DNA from: Apostichopus japonicus
Lineage: Eukaryota > Echinodermata > Holothuroidea > Aspidochirotida > Stichopodidae
Direction: 5' to 3'
Assembly: GCF_037975245.1 (NCBI RefSeq)
Contig: NC_092569.1
Coordinates: 5,230,501 to 5,294,500 of the forward strand
Length of the DNA: 64,000 nucleotides
The notes below the pieces were generated by a model. The model had not been told where the DNA came from. It searched no databases and was given only the letters and a program-made list of their open reading frames with translations. Positions 25,015 through 35,900 of this stretch are shown here, one piece after another; position 1 is the first letter of the stretch; each line of letters begins with the position of its first letter. A program made the translations under genes and the position numbers.

Positions 25015-26633
25015 ACAGGCACTTAACTGATCCACAGGCTGCATTCCTTCTTACTACGGGTACATATAACAGAGCTAGGAACTTAAAGATATATAGTATT
25101 AAATAGAATGTGAGACTACATTTATTAACAGATTTCTATAAATAAACTCTTATATGAAGACTTCAGATATGAGGATAATAAACATGGGGATGTAATAAAC
25201 TCTGGAAGCTCTCTGGGCTAATACTTAATACCAGTGGAACTGCATTTTGCAATGTTAGTCATTATACATAACAAAACAAATTTAATAGTGAATGAAACTT
25301 TTCTTCTTTTTGGGAATAACTTTTTTTTGGTCATATATACATGGGAAAGCACCTTAGAGAAATCTGTGTGTGACACACACACATAGGGAAGACTGTACGT
25401 GAATGACTAACTAAGTACTTCTACTACTGTACCTATCATAGAAAACAACTTAACAATAAAAAGATCGTAAACTCTCGTTAACAGCAAAACATGTTGTCAC
25501 AAAATGATCCCTGATATTGTTTAAGTCACCTGGAATTATAAGTAGCTATGTACAACTACATGGCTCTATGAGGTGCAATTGTTCTCAAGTACCAGCAGTA
25601 GGTCTAACTGTAATAGCAATAAGTATAAAGTGTAAGCAGTATAAAGCAAGCTAGTTTTATTTCTGTGTTACGTATCTTGCTCTACCTAACTACATATTAA
25701 GCATAGGGAATTGGGCCTAGACTTAAGTCATGGATCTAATAACGGTCTTGAACACTTGTAACAAAGTGACATTGAAATGGATCCCGATCCCAGGATGGAG
25801 GAAATTTTCACCCAGTCCAGCTTTAATAAAACTCATAAGCCATGATCTTAACTTATACATAGTACAAAGGCAGTCTACTAGTACTCCTAATAATTTTTGT
25901 ATAATAATAATAATACTAAATTGTATCTTATGCAGTCCAAATCTTTTCAAGAACAGGCCCCTTAGAATTATTACACAAGGACAAGAAGGAGTAGGCTAAG
26001 AACTAAAGGTTATAAGCCTTAGTCCGTTATTAAAATTGGACTAAACTATGCAGGTATTCTAGTATTACTAAAACTAGGCTAGGGCCTACCTGTAGTAAAA
26101 ACTTGTCGTAGTATATTACTTTAGTAAATACAAAAGTATAGCCTATAGGCTAGCCTAGGCTTGTACTAGTAATATTACTGTCCGCTATGCCCTCGAATTT
26201 TTAAATTTTAACTATTAAGTAGCCATAAGTAGTACCGTAACTTATCAACTCCCTGATTTTTCCATATTAACGCAAAAAAATGAAGGGAATCTATGCCGAA
26301 TAGAAAGATTACGAAAAATACGAGACGTTGCAAATCTAGCACTAGCTACATCATAGTCGACATATAGCGCTAGGCTGCACGTTATAGGATACGGTGCTTT
26401 CATGTATATGTGTATTATGTACGTTAGGATACATGTATTAGGGGCAACCAAAACCACATAGGAGCACCATTTTCGTTGACCAAAAAATCACACTTTTCGG
26501 GGGAGTTACAACTTTTCTGAAAAATATGAGTAAGATTCAAGCTTATATATTACAAAAATGCTATTTTTACGGTTAAAAGTTGTCTAAGACGCGAAAGTCA
26601 CATAACGATAGACGTCGACTCGATTTGACTTAC
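25015..26633. other. AT-rich DNA, no gene recognised
   Basis: No supported gene. ORFs at 25723-25999 overlap on both strands and lack domains. The stretch may include further unrecognisable remains of the copia insertion. Confidence 0.35.
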
Positions 26634-26807
26634 CTTTATGTTTTTGCGTTGGTCGTCGATAAGAAAATGCACTGTTCTATTGGTAAAATCTTCGTTTCTT
26701 TCCGGAAATGATCGTATTTGAGTCTCTAAAGTATCCTTTATCGAGCTACGATACTCGTAAACCCGAATGACATTGGGATGTTTGCGAATTTTACCGATTG
26801 CATCCAT
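26634..26807 (-). CDS. Candidate coding exon of unknown gene
   Basis: On the minus strand a frame starting at the ATG at 26807 encodes 58 residues (MDAIGKIRKHPNVIRVYEYR at the start, DDQRKNIK at the end). It reaches a strong consensus donor, AAG followed by GTAAGT, at 26633. The frame remains open upstream to about 26900, so the exon could instead begin at an acceptor-like CACAG (exon start about 26876). The composition looks like ordinary protein, unlike neighbouring repeat-derived frames. I recognise no family and found no partner exon. Exon status rests on the donor site and amino-acid composition only. Confidence 0.35.
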
Positions 26808-26936
26808 ACATGGAAGTAGCGAACCGAAGTCCGTAGAACCGGATTTGCGCGAAACAATTACTTCCGGGTCAAGTAGCTGTGCTCGAAAATTTGCTAGTAA
26901 CGGTCATATATTGAGGTCAGACTTCCAACTGTTTAA

Positions 26937-27070
26937 CCACTGGGTGGAGAGAGGCAAGTGAGATAAAGCATCTTGCCCAAGGACACACCGTAATGAACTA
27001 GGCAGGAATCGAACCAGCAATCCTTGGATCACGAGTCCGACCCTTTAGCCAATTGGCCACCACGCTCCCC
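26937..27070 (-). mobile_element. tRNA-derived SINE
   Basis: Reverse-complemented, the segment reads GTGGCCAATTGGCTAAAGGG (box A region), then GCTGGTTCGATTCCTGCC (box B region), with tRNA-like spacing. A body containing TTGGGCAAGATGCTTTATCT follows. This is the layout of tRNA-derived SINEs common in marine animals. The acceptor-stem halves do not pair properly, so it is not a functional tRNA gene. The 3' tail is not clear. Confidence 0.65.
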
Positions 27071-30000
27071 TGTATTATACTGTCCTGCCCTGTAGTCTCC
27101 CGCCTTGCGAGGTGTTGTTAGTTTTAACTCTGTAAACTGTACCATCTCATATGCTTAGTACATCAACTTATTAATTAAGTTCATTCTCCTTCATCTAGTA
27201 GGTATGGTTAGTATAGGTATACTATCGTATATTTTAACACTATCGTTGATATTTAAAAATATTATTGTCCCTTATCGCGTCCCATGATATGCTGTTACGT
27301 GTTCATTACTTTTCCAGGTAAGGTAAGTTTTTCCCGCCAACATGCTTACTCATTCTGTCACAATCGCTCTTACCCTATATACGTAAGAGATGAGGGCTAT
27401 GATTCTTCAATTGCCCTCACATCATGGAGTCAGCAAGACTTTTAAAAGTTTACTCAAACCTTATATTTCTCGATAAAAGTTAAATACTGTGGTATACCCT
27501 GTAATAAAAAAGATCACATTATGTTTAAGGTCACAATACAAAATAGAAAAGATCAAGAGGGTATAACCTATTAAGTAAGAGGCTCTCAACGGATAATGGA
27601 CGCATTTTCCCCTTCTTTTTAAAACCCTGCTTTCCTTCGATTTAATTTACTAGATAGTCAATCTTGGTCAGTTTAAGGTCGATGGAATCTGATGTGTTGG
27701 ATAGATTATATAGTACAGGTGAGCCAAGCACTCACCTGAACGTCACTACACGTGCTTGCATGCGCAGTTCAACCGGTCAGGGTCGTTGCTAACAGTGTTG
27801 ACTGTGTTGAAAGAAATATAATACTCAAGATCGATAGCGGAGGGAATGTGAGAGGTGGGCCATCCTTCCAACCGGGCGGAACCCTGCTAGGTTTGAAGGC
27901 AAGTGTGTACACTGGATTACCCTTCAATCAGGTGGACAGGGGGGTACTCCAGCAAAGGATACGGTAACGTTCTCCTGAACTTGTATATACACAATCAGTG
28001 ATCGCAGTGCAAACGACCCCGGATACACATTAGATCAGGTGTGAGCTATCCTGGATTGAGCAGTGAGCTGTTTTGTTATGGCCTTGGTGTGAAACAATTC
28101 TTTCGTAAGCTTAGTACGTCGCTCACTCAGAGAAGGGTGTTATTAGTAACTTCTATAACAGAGTTACTATTTGAAGGTAATTGCTACCCCCCCCCAATTT
28201 TAAAATGCTGGAACTTTAGCAGTAAAACATTTCCAAAGTCATTTCCAAGCGGGGTTCTTACCCCCCTCCCCCCACCCCCCACCCACCCACCACAATTATC
28301 TCCAGACATTCCGATGGGATGTAACATTTTACAACTAATAGTCTCGGTTAGGGGGAAACTATCGTAACCAAATGCGTCGATAATTATATAACAAGGAGGT
28401 GGAGCAAGTAAAGTCCAATTTTCTGAAAGTCAGGAATTTAGAATTTTCTGTTCTCTGTAGCGTGCACAGGGTAAATCGATAGTTGTGACGTCATTGTTTA
28501 CCACTTATACCCTAACGTCACTTAGTCCTATCTGTGAACAGTGAAATTATTACTTTCATCATATAGTCGTCATCAAAATACAACAGTTATAGAAAACTGT
28601 CACGACGGTGGTGTAAATAGATAGGGGTCGGATGGGTAAGGGTGGGGGTAGTAAGGGGTGTGAGGGTGGGTAGGGATACAGTGATGCATAAATAATCCAA
28701 TTACTACCGTATACCTACCTTGGTAATCACTCGGTTATATACGGTAAAGAAAGAATCCCTGCATGAGAAAGTTTCGTAAATTATTATTTATTATTATACA
28801 AAATTTCTATATCATCTGTTGTTACATTTCGATCGTATTTCCTGTTAACAATTATATCATATATCGGTAGTATACATTTGGTAATGTTCCTGCTTATACG
28901 GTATCGTCTATATAACACGATCTTTTTGACCATGAAGTGGGGTGTGAGTCCCTTAAACAGCCTTGCCATATCAAAGTGACCTCGACATAATAACATAAAA
29001 CTTTAACAACATGTTTGATATACGTAAATGTCAAGTAAGCTTCCTGTACCCTAAAAAGTGAATACATAGTTCCTCAGTTTAGTGCTATAAAATGTAACTG
29101 CTGCAGGATTAGTTTATACTTTTAAGTCAGGGTTAATTTCCTGCTTTGCGTTTCACTGTTTCCTTTTTTTCTAATTGACCCGGGTACAACAGTATAAACT
29201 TCACACTATAGTTCATCCAGGGGCGTCGATGTGAGGTATAGCATATTACTTTGGCGTTCGGTGCTGTACATAATTATGAAGCTAAGTCAATATTAAAATT
29301 GCATACCAATGCAGTTCATTGCCCCGCAGAGTCAAATTTCATTAAAAAATAAAGATAAAAAAGTAAAATAAAGCGGTACCTTTTCATATGCTTAAAAGGG
29401 TGTCTGAGCTACAATATAAAAAATAAAGTAACGTTTCTATGGCAAAAAAAAATCGAGGATTAGTTTGATGAATCGCAGTCTCGTGTGGAATAGTAAGTTT
29501 GACTAAATGCAGAATGCTTCGACATCTGGCAATCACTGCGATGTTTTCCGTATATCAGTCTGGAGGCAAGAAAGTGACAAACGTCATTACATGTCGTGAC
29601 GTCAGAAAACATGTCGTGACGTCAGAAGTGGCATGCATGATTATTTAAACGAATGTCAAATTGAAATGTACAAACGTCCTTTGACAGTTTTAAATGGAAT
29701 AATTAATCGGTAAATGTAGGCATTACATAGCTTGTTTGTTTTATGCGCATGCGCACGTTACCTTGTTACATTCTAACCCAACTCCAGTATTACAATAATG
29801 TGTACGTCATTGGAACTATACCTGATTCATTGCAACACTAATCGACACTCATTGCGTAATAATAATTTCATAACGTTTTTACGTTTTTAGGTTTTTTTTT
29901 TTCTCTCCAAACGTTTACCATATTTTATCAATGTTCATTATGTTGCAATCCCAATGCTATATAAGCGTGGTAAAACCCGGTCATTGCAGATTTAGTGGCC

Positions 30001-30536
30001 TCTCTGTGTGTGTAATCCAAACAACTCTCGATATTTGGAGGACGTTCGGTGTGTTTACAGATTCTTCAAGCACTTGGCCAGGTTTCAAGGCCGGGCTTTT
30101 CGGGTGCATGATCAAAAAGAGGCCAAGGTCGGCTTAATTTACTGAGCTAAAAAAGATCGATGCAGTTGTGAAAAGGTTTGTCAATAAGACTCTTTGAAGG
30201 AGTGGTCAACTTTACAGATAAGTATTAGATTTGTGAATTCAAAATCGCAAAAAACAACAACACAATATACACTTACAGGGTATTCTTGACCCATGTCCTT
30301 CACAGAGAATCAAAATCAGTGTAACTAATTAATACTTACTCGATATGAGGAGGACGAAATCACCCACCTTACCCCCTCCCCCTTCAAATATACAATACTA
30401 AGAACCAGTGGTTGAAGTATATATAACCTCGAAGATGTTTAATGCAGTAATCACTGTAGCGCTTGTCTGTATCGAGAACTCTTATAATAGTTGAGTTGTT
30501 GCTACAAGGTAGCTAACAACATGAAAGGAGTTAGAG
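27071..30536. other. Gene-poor stretch with a promoter-like motif cluster
   Basis: No gene supported. A C-run lies at about 28188-28195 and a C-rich patch at 28261-28290. A motif cluster near 29.6 kb is listed separately. The 68-codon ORF at 29931-30137 follows that cluster but has no recognisable domain. Confidence 0.35.
29597..29755. promoter_or_regulatory. Two CRE octamers and a perfect NRF1-type palindrome
   Basis: TGACGTCA occurs at 29597-29604 and 29617-29624 as part of a 20-bp direct repeat (ACATGTCGTGACGTCAGAA-type unit). About 120 bp downstream lies TGCGCATGCGCA (29744-29755), matching the NRF1 consensus. CREB/ATF and NRF1 sites cluster in animal CpG-type promoters, so this could be a transcription start region. 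Direction, start site and target gene are unknown. Confidence 0.3.
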
Positions 30537-30640
30537 CAGGGGCGGATCCAGGGTTCTATATAGGAGGCGTGGTCCTGGGTTCGTTGGAGCCTACGCCCAT
30601 GTAGGCGGGGGTGGGGTTGGGCGTTGTTCCCCATTATCAA
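30537..30640 (+). repeat. CAGGGGCGGATCCAG-type repeat end
   Basis: The segment begins CAGGGGCGGATCCAGGG and continues through a TCCTGGGTTCGTTGGAGCC-like body. A related segment lies in reverse orientation at 43127-43226. This looks like one end of a dispersed non-autonomous DNA transposon. The opposite inverted end was not found within several hundred bases, so the copy appears truncated. Family assignment is inference. Confidence 0.4.
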
Positions 30641-31115
30641 AATTAGCAGTAGTGTCTGTACAGGAAACTTGCAATTGTTGTCCGGTGTGCAAGTTTCTGC
30701 AATGTCACACTGCGCCAGACATTACTGTACAGTCAGATATTGAAAAGGTACAAATGGTATTATTGAATGTATTCCAATAAATGTATTTCCGAGGAGACAA
30801 GCTGCCTTTAGGGTAGACTAAAAAAGTTGTAAATGGTTGAGAGGTGATGACCATTTTGGGATTCCTTCTGGCATATTTGATGGCAATGTTCATCAAGAAA
30901 GATTCCACAAGCACTCAATTGTAAATTGGTACTTTAATTTGTTTGTTTATTTGTTTGTTATGAAACGACACTTCAACGCAATGTTGTACGATCCCAGCCG
31001 ATAAGAGGGCTAATTTATTTTCACAATACAGTTTATTGGATCGCCGTACCTCAACCCCCCCCCCCCGCACCCTTCTCACCTATCTCCCCACCACACTTCA
31101 AACTTTGAAGATATA
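30641..31115. other. DNA left of the retrotransposon insertion
   Basis: No gene supported. It contains a TTTG tandem tract at about 30935-30960 and a C-run at 31053-31066. The insertion target pentamer GCTGG directly follows. Confidence 0.5.
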
Positions 31116-31120
31116 GCTGG
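31116..31120. repeat. Left target-site duplication GCTGG
   Basis: The 5 bp adjoining the left LTR, repeated exactly at 39399-39403 after the right LTR. A 5-bp duplication is typical of Ty3/gypsy-type integrases. Confidence 0.9.
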
Positions 31121-31556
31121 TGTCAAGTTTTTGAGGGAAATTTGAATCCTCCGTAGGCTAGGGAGTTGTTGTGTTTTGCGGTCCAACAAGTCCGCCGTAG
31201 TTTGCTTTTGTTTGTAGATATGTAGGGCAAGAATGAGCGCTACGCATAGGTGCGTTACGAAATTTTAGGCGTGTTACGTAATTGTCTTGTAGTCTGAATT
31301 TCAGGCTGGTAGTAATTAGCTTCCTGCTTTGCTTTGTATAGCGCGAAGACGTTGGTAACAAAAGGGGTAGGATAGTGAAAGAACCAAGGTATGTGCGGGT
31401 ATAGTGTCATTGTCGTATGGAGCCACACCAGAGAAAAGTTGGGTACAGTCCATCGTAGACCTTTGCCATGTAACGTGTCTTTTCCCCAACGGTCTGACTG
31501 CGTTAGTTTTCGCAACAGCTAGAAAGCTGCCTCGTTGCCAAAATCACTTTCAAGGG

Positions 31557-31570
31557 TTATATATAATATC
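31557..31570 (+). promoter_or_regulatory. LTR TATA-like box
   Basis: TTATATATAATATC in the 5' LTR, with its exact copy at 38063-38076 in the 3' LTR. A start site about 25-35 bp downstream would make R begin near 31590-31605. Assignment rests on sequence and position only. Confidence 0.45.
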
Positions 31571-31776
31571 TGAGCAAGGGCGTCAGAGTATAGCGAAGGT
31601 AGATTAGAGCTTTATTAGGAGGAGTTTCTGCCTGATGTCGAGACGCCAGACGCTTGTCGAGACCAGTTTCCTGTTGTGTGTTTAGAGCCATTTTTCCATC
31701 TAAATGGTGAGTTACACGTTTTCTTTTCCCTTAGAGAGAGAAATACTGTATTACAATATTAGGAATGTGTAGTAGC

Positions 31777-31782
31777 AATAAA
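31777..31782 (+). terminator. First candidate LTR polyadenylation signal
   Basis: AATAAA followed by a GT-rich GATTATTGTGTGTACTG. The functional copy would be the one in the 3' LTR, at 38283-38288. Use of this site would give an R region of about 200 bp. Confidence 0.4.
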
Positions 31783-32783
31783 GATTATTGTGTGTACTGA
31801 CTGTCACTAGCTTGATAGGGTTGTTTTTGGTCATCCCTGACATGGGGTGAATTGGTATGTTAATTAGGGTCGTGATTCGGGTCGACAGACTGATTCACTG
31901 TGGTTTTAATATTCGGTGGCCGAAGAAGGGTAATAAATGTCATCTGTATTTCATCCTGTAGGAGTATTGTATTTAGGGAGCATTATAGAGAGATTAGTGA
32001 TAGAGTAGTAATGTACGTTGGAAGTACTGCTCTTTAAATCCCTTATATAATTATCGTTTTCGAGTTGCAACGTCAAAGTCAACATAAGACGATTGAACGT
32101 TCAGGCTCGAAACAGTATTTTGACAGTTTTGACAAGTATCACATCGTGTTTTAGTGTTTGATGTTGTTTTCAGGCTTTTAACTTTGGGCTGGGACACGAG
32201 TGACGTCGCTCGCTCGATTATTGGTCTCCATTTCACGCCCCGGTCACGAGGACGGGTGAACATCGAGACGTTGCCGGTTCTCATGGAGGTTTGAAACTGT
32301 GTTGGCGAACCGTGAATTATTAGCACGTGACTTTGTCATAATTGGCAGATGTTTTAATCGTTCAACGAACTGACAGATACCCGAACATTACTTCTGAACT
32401 TCTAGACGCTCCTGGACAGTCCAATAGCTCGATGCATTTTTAACAAATGATTAGGCGAAAGATATATTTACGTTGTTATGCATGTGATATTTTGGGAATT
32501 TAAGCTGACTTGCCATTGAACGTTGATCCATAACCTAGCGTCTTTTAACGACAAAAAGGGAAGCCTAAATTAAGAAATAAGAATTAAAAGAAAGAGAATA
32601 ACAAAATAAGAGATTAATATTATAAGAGTGCAAGAATTGATTGAGACATAAGTTAAATGATAAGGGCGCGGCGTATATTTTAGTAAGATAATTTAAGGTA
32701 TTTTTGTGTCGGAATATTGTAATTTGTGATGCATCACACTAATAGGTTAATTGTTTAAAGTAATTAAACGTAGAGCAAAAGAC

Positions 32784-32789
32784 AATAAA
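32784..32789 (+). terminator. Second candidate LTR polyadenylation signal
   Basis: AATAAA followed by a T/GT-rich stretch (CTTTGTGTGTTTTTG) about 100 bp before the LTR end. The 3' LTR copy is at 39290-39295. Use of this site would place almost the whole LTR after the TATA box in R, an alternative to the upstream signal. Confidence 0.4.
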
Positions 32790-32894
32790 ATATCTTTGTG
32801 TGTTTTTGTTTTGGTTGTAGAAGGGCTCTAGTATACGAGAGAGAGAAAAGGTATCACCCTTCCAAGGTGTAAAAGTTGGTTGACCCGTGACAAA

Positions 32895-32912
32895 TGGGGG
32901 CCTGTCCGGGAA
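32895..32912 (+). other. Primer binding site, tRNA-Pro-like
   Basis: Two bases after the 5' LTR lies TGGGGGCCTGTCCGGGAA. It starts with the TGG expected opposite a tRNA CCA end. It matches the proline-tRNA primer site known from murine gammaretroviruses (TGGGGGCTCGTCCGGGAT) at 15 of 18 positions. Proline tRNA is therefore the best guess, but the host tRNA set would be needed to decide. Confidence 0.6.
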
Positions 32913-32986
32913 ATTTAATTCTCTCACTTGTTCAAATAGGTGTACGAAAGGGTCCATATTATCTTATTCTGTATTGAGATTACTAA

Positions 32987-35900
32987 TTGTTCATGTTTCC
33001 GTTGCTTTTCAGGAGGCTGGTCTGGACCAAGCGTCTCGGCGTCTCTCGTTCGTGGGACATTGGCAACTCCAGTGGTTCTATTTCAAGTTCTCTGTATATC
33101 GTGAGTTTAATCGTGATTACTTGTGTATTTGGTGTATGTCCTTCATTAGGAGTCATGGCCAAAATTGGGGATCTGGAAATCCAAAAACTTGTAGAAATAG
33201 GATCTTCATTTGGACTCGAGGGGTCCGATTTGCAAACATTCGTGATGAATGAAAGTGACAAATGTAAACTTCGTCGCGATGAAGAAAGGCAGCGTAGATC
33301 AGAAGATAGAGAATTGTTGCAATTGCAAATTGACCTAGAATCACTTAAGAAAGAAAATGCTACAAGTGGCAACTCTGGTGATGCTCATAGGACGGTGACA
33401 CAAAAAGCCAAACCACCGAAGCTACCATGCTTCAGTGAAAGCGATGACTTGGATGCCTATTTAGATCGTTTTGAAAGGTACGCGGGTGCGCAGAAATGGG
33501 AAAGGCAGGACTGGGCGATAAATCTCTCGTCGCTTTTGACTGGTAAGGCACTGTTTACTTATGGTACGCTTCCTAGTAGCGAGGCTAACGATTACGATAG
33601 GTTGAAGCTAGCGTTGTTGCGTAGATACAATCTAACTCCTGATGGCTACAAAATCAAATTCAGATCTTCAAAACCAGACAAGAATGAAACGGCAACCCAG
33701 TTTGTGTCAAAACTATGCAAATACTTTGATAGATGGATTGATACCTCCAAGGTAAAACACGAATATGATACTCTTAGAGAGCATTTGGTGTTGGATCAAT
33801 TATATCAGGCTATCCCAACAGAGCTGGCAATTTTCATTAAAGAAAGAAAACCAAAAAATCTTAGCGATGCTTCTAAACTAGCTGATGGATATTTGGATGT
33901 CCATAAGGGATGGGGTCGAATGAGAAATCCATTCAGTAATGTGGTTGATTACAGACCTAAAACAGAGGCAGTTAAACAACCCCCAAGAAATCAATCGTCT
34001 GTGCCCAGGAAAACGGCAGTATGCTATTATTGCAGAAAACCGGGTCATTTTTGGAAACGATGTAGGCTGGCCCCCAAATCGTTTGTTCCAACTATGGCGA
34101 TGCTTGTTGACATTGTTCGAACGAGTTGTGAACTTGATGAAGTTGACCAACCGGACATTGATGGAGTAGAGGGTGATGGGAGGGATCAACCATCCAGCGA
34201 AGCTGAAACCCCCACCATGATTTCGTTTGCTAGAGTGGATAGGCCAACAGATGACGTGTTAGTAAACGATCGTTTGGAACTTAAGTGTGGATACACAATA
34301 CCTATTGTAAGTGCAGTTTCTAAATTAGTCGAAACAAACATGCCAGTAGCTGTGGGATTCATTGGCGATGTGAAGGTGCAAGTACTCCGTGATACTGGTT
34401 GTAATGGCGTTGTAGTCAAGCGCGCATTGGTCTCCCCAGATATGCTCACAGGTGAATTTGTCCCTTGTGTACTTGCTGATCAAACTATACGCTATGTTCC
34501 AGTAGCATCTGTCCCAATTGATTCTTCCTACTATGTTGGCACGGTCTCAGCAGCATGTGTGGATAACCCCACGTGTGATGTACTGATCGGTAATATCCCT
34601 GGTGCGTGTTTACCATGGCAACCAGATCCTAAATGGGAACCACAAAATTCGAAGTGCGACCCCCCAGAAATCGTAGGTGCGGTGCAGACGCGTAGCCAAG
34701 CAAAAGAGAAGCCATTTAAACCACTTAAAGTAAAAGAACCTATGCCGGACATTGTGGACGCGGATGAGCTCAAAAAGCAGCAGCAAAGTGACCCCTCCTT
34801 ATCGAAGGTCCGTGAGAAAATAGGTCAAATTGTCAAGCACAAAAGCGGTAGTTCTGCGACTTTTGTCATGCGAAATGGTATTCTCTGCAGAGAATTTTCG
34901 AATCCAGGCAAACCAGGCGACGCTACAATTCGGCAAGTTGTTGTGCCCACAAAATTGAGGCAAAGCGTCATGAGTATCGCTCACGAATCGCTCCTTGGCG
35001 GCCATTTAGGTACACAGAAGACTGTCGATCGGATTCTGTCCAATTTTTTTTGGCCTGCGCTTCAGGCGGATGTACGGCGTTTTTGTAGATCATGTGACCT
35101 GTGCCAGCGCACGACCCCAAAAGGTAAAGTCTCTAGGGTACCACTAGGCTCTTCCCCAATTATTGATGTGCCATTTCAGCGCGTGGCAGCTGATATTGTC
35201 GGTCCCATATTCCCATCATCTGAACGCGGCCATCGCTACATCTTAGTGCTAGTTGACTATGCGACGCGCTACCCCGAAGCTGCCCCTATGAAGTCGATTG
35301 AATCCGAAAAGGTAGCTGAGGAATTGCTAAATATATTCTCCAGGGTCGGATTTCCGCATGAAATTCTTACCGATCAAGGTCCACAATTCATTTCTAACGT
35401 AATGAAGGAAGTAGGAAGACTCCTCTCCATTGATCAGTTAACTACAACCCCGTACAATCCTAGGTGCAATGGCTTGGTCGAAAGATTCAACGCCACCTTG
35501 AAATCTATGTTACGCAAAATGTGTGATGAGCGCCCTAAAGATTGGGATCGGTACATTGACCCGCTCCTATTTGCCTATAGAGAGACACCACAGGGCTCGA
35601 CCAAATTCTCCCCATTCGAACTTCTTTATGGTAGGACTGTAAGAGGCCCAATGCAAATCCTAAAAGAACTGTGGACGAATGAAACTGAAGAAACTGAAAC
35701 CCGAAACACGTATCAATACGTCATGGATCTCAAACAAAGGCTGAGTGAAACGTGTAGACTAGCTCGCAAAGAGTTGCAAAAATCTCAGGCAAAGTACAAA
35801 TCCTACTATGATAGGAAAACCAAACTAAGAAAGCTTGTTGTGGGTGACGAAGTGTTGCTCTTACTGCCAACAGATCAAAATAAACTATTAATGCAATGGA

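Larger units (their letters stand above)
31121..32892 (+). repeat. 5' LTR
   Basis: 1,772 bp, starting TGTCAAG and ending CCGTGACA, with 5-bp inverted tips TGTCA/TGACA. It has a TATA-like box and two candidate AATAAA signals. The short ORFs in it recur identically in the 3' LTR and are not conserved proteins I recognise. If transcription starts just after the TATA box and the first polyadenylation signal is used, U3 is about 470 bp and U5 over 1 kb, which is unusually long. Confidence 0.95.

Noticed and set aside
26937-27070. Functional tRNA gene
   Set aside because: Box A and B are present, but the acceptor-stem halves do not pair and a SINE-type body follows.
9680-28495. Single CRE octamers, for example at 9680 and about 28488, as promoters
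   Set aside because: Isolated 8-bp matches are expected by chance and lack companion motifs or a linked gene.
32051-32326. 91-codon minus ORF in the LTR (identical at 38557-38832) and other LTR ORFs
   Set aside because: Identical because the LTRs are duplicates of each other; no domain, no start context and no conservation evidence.
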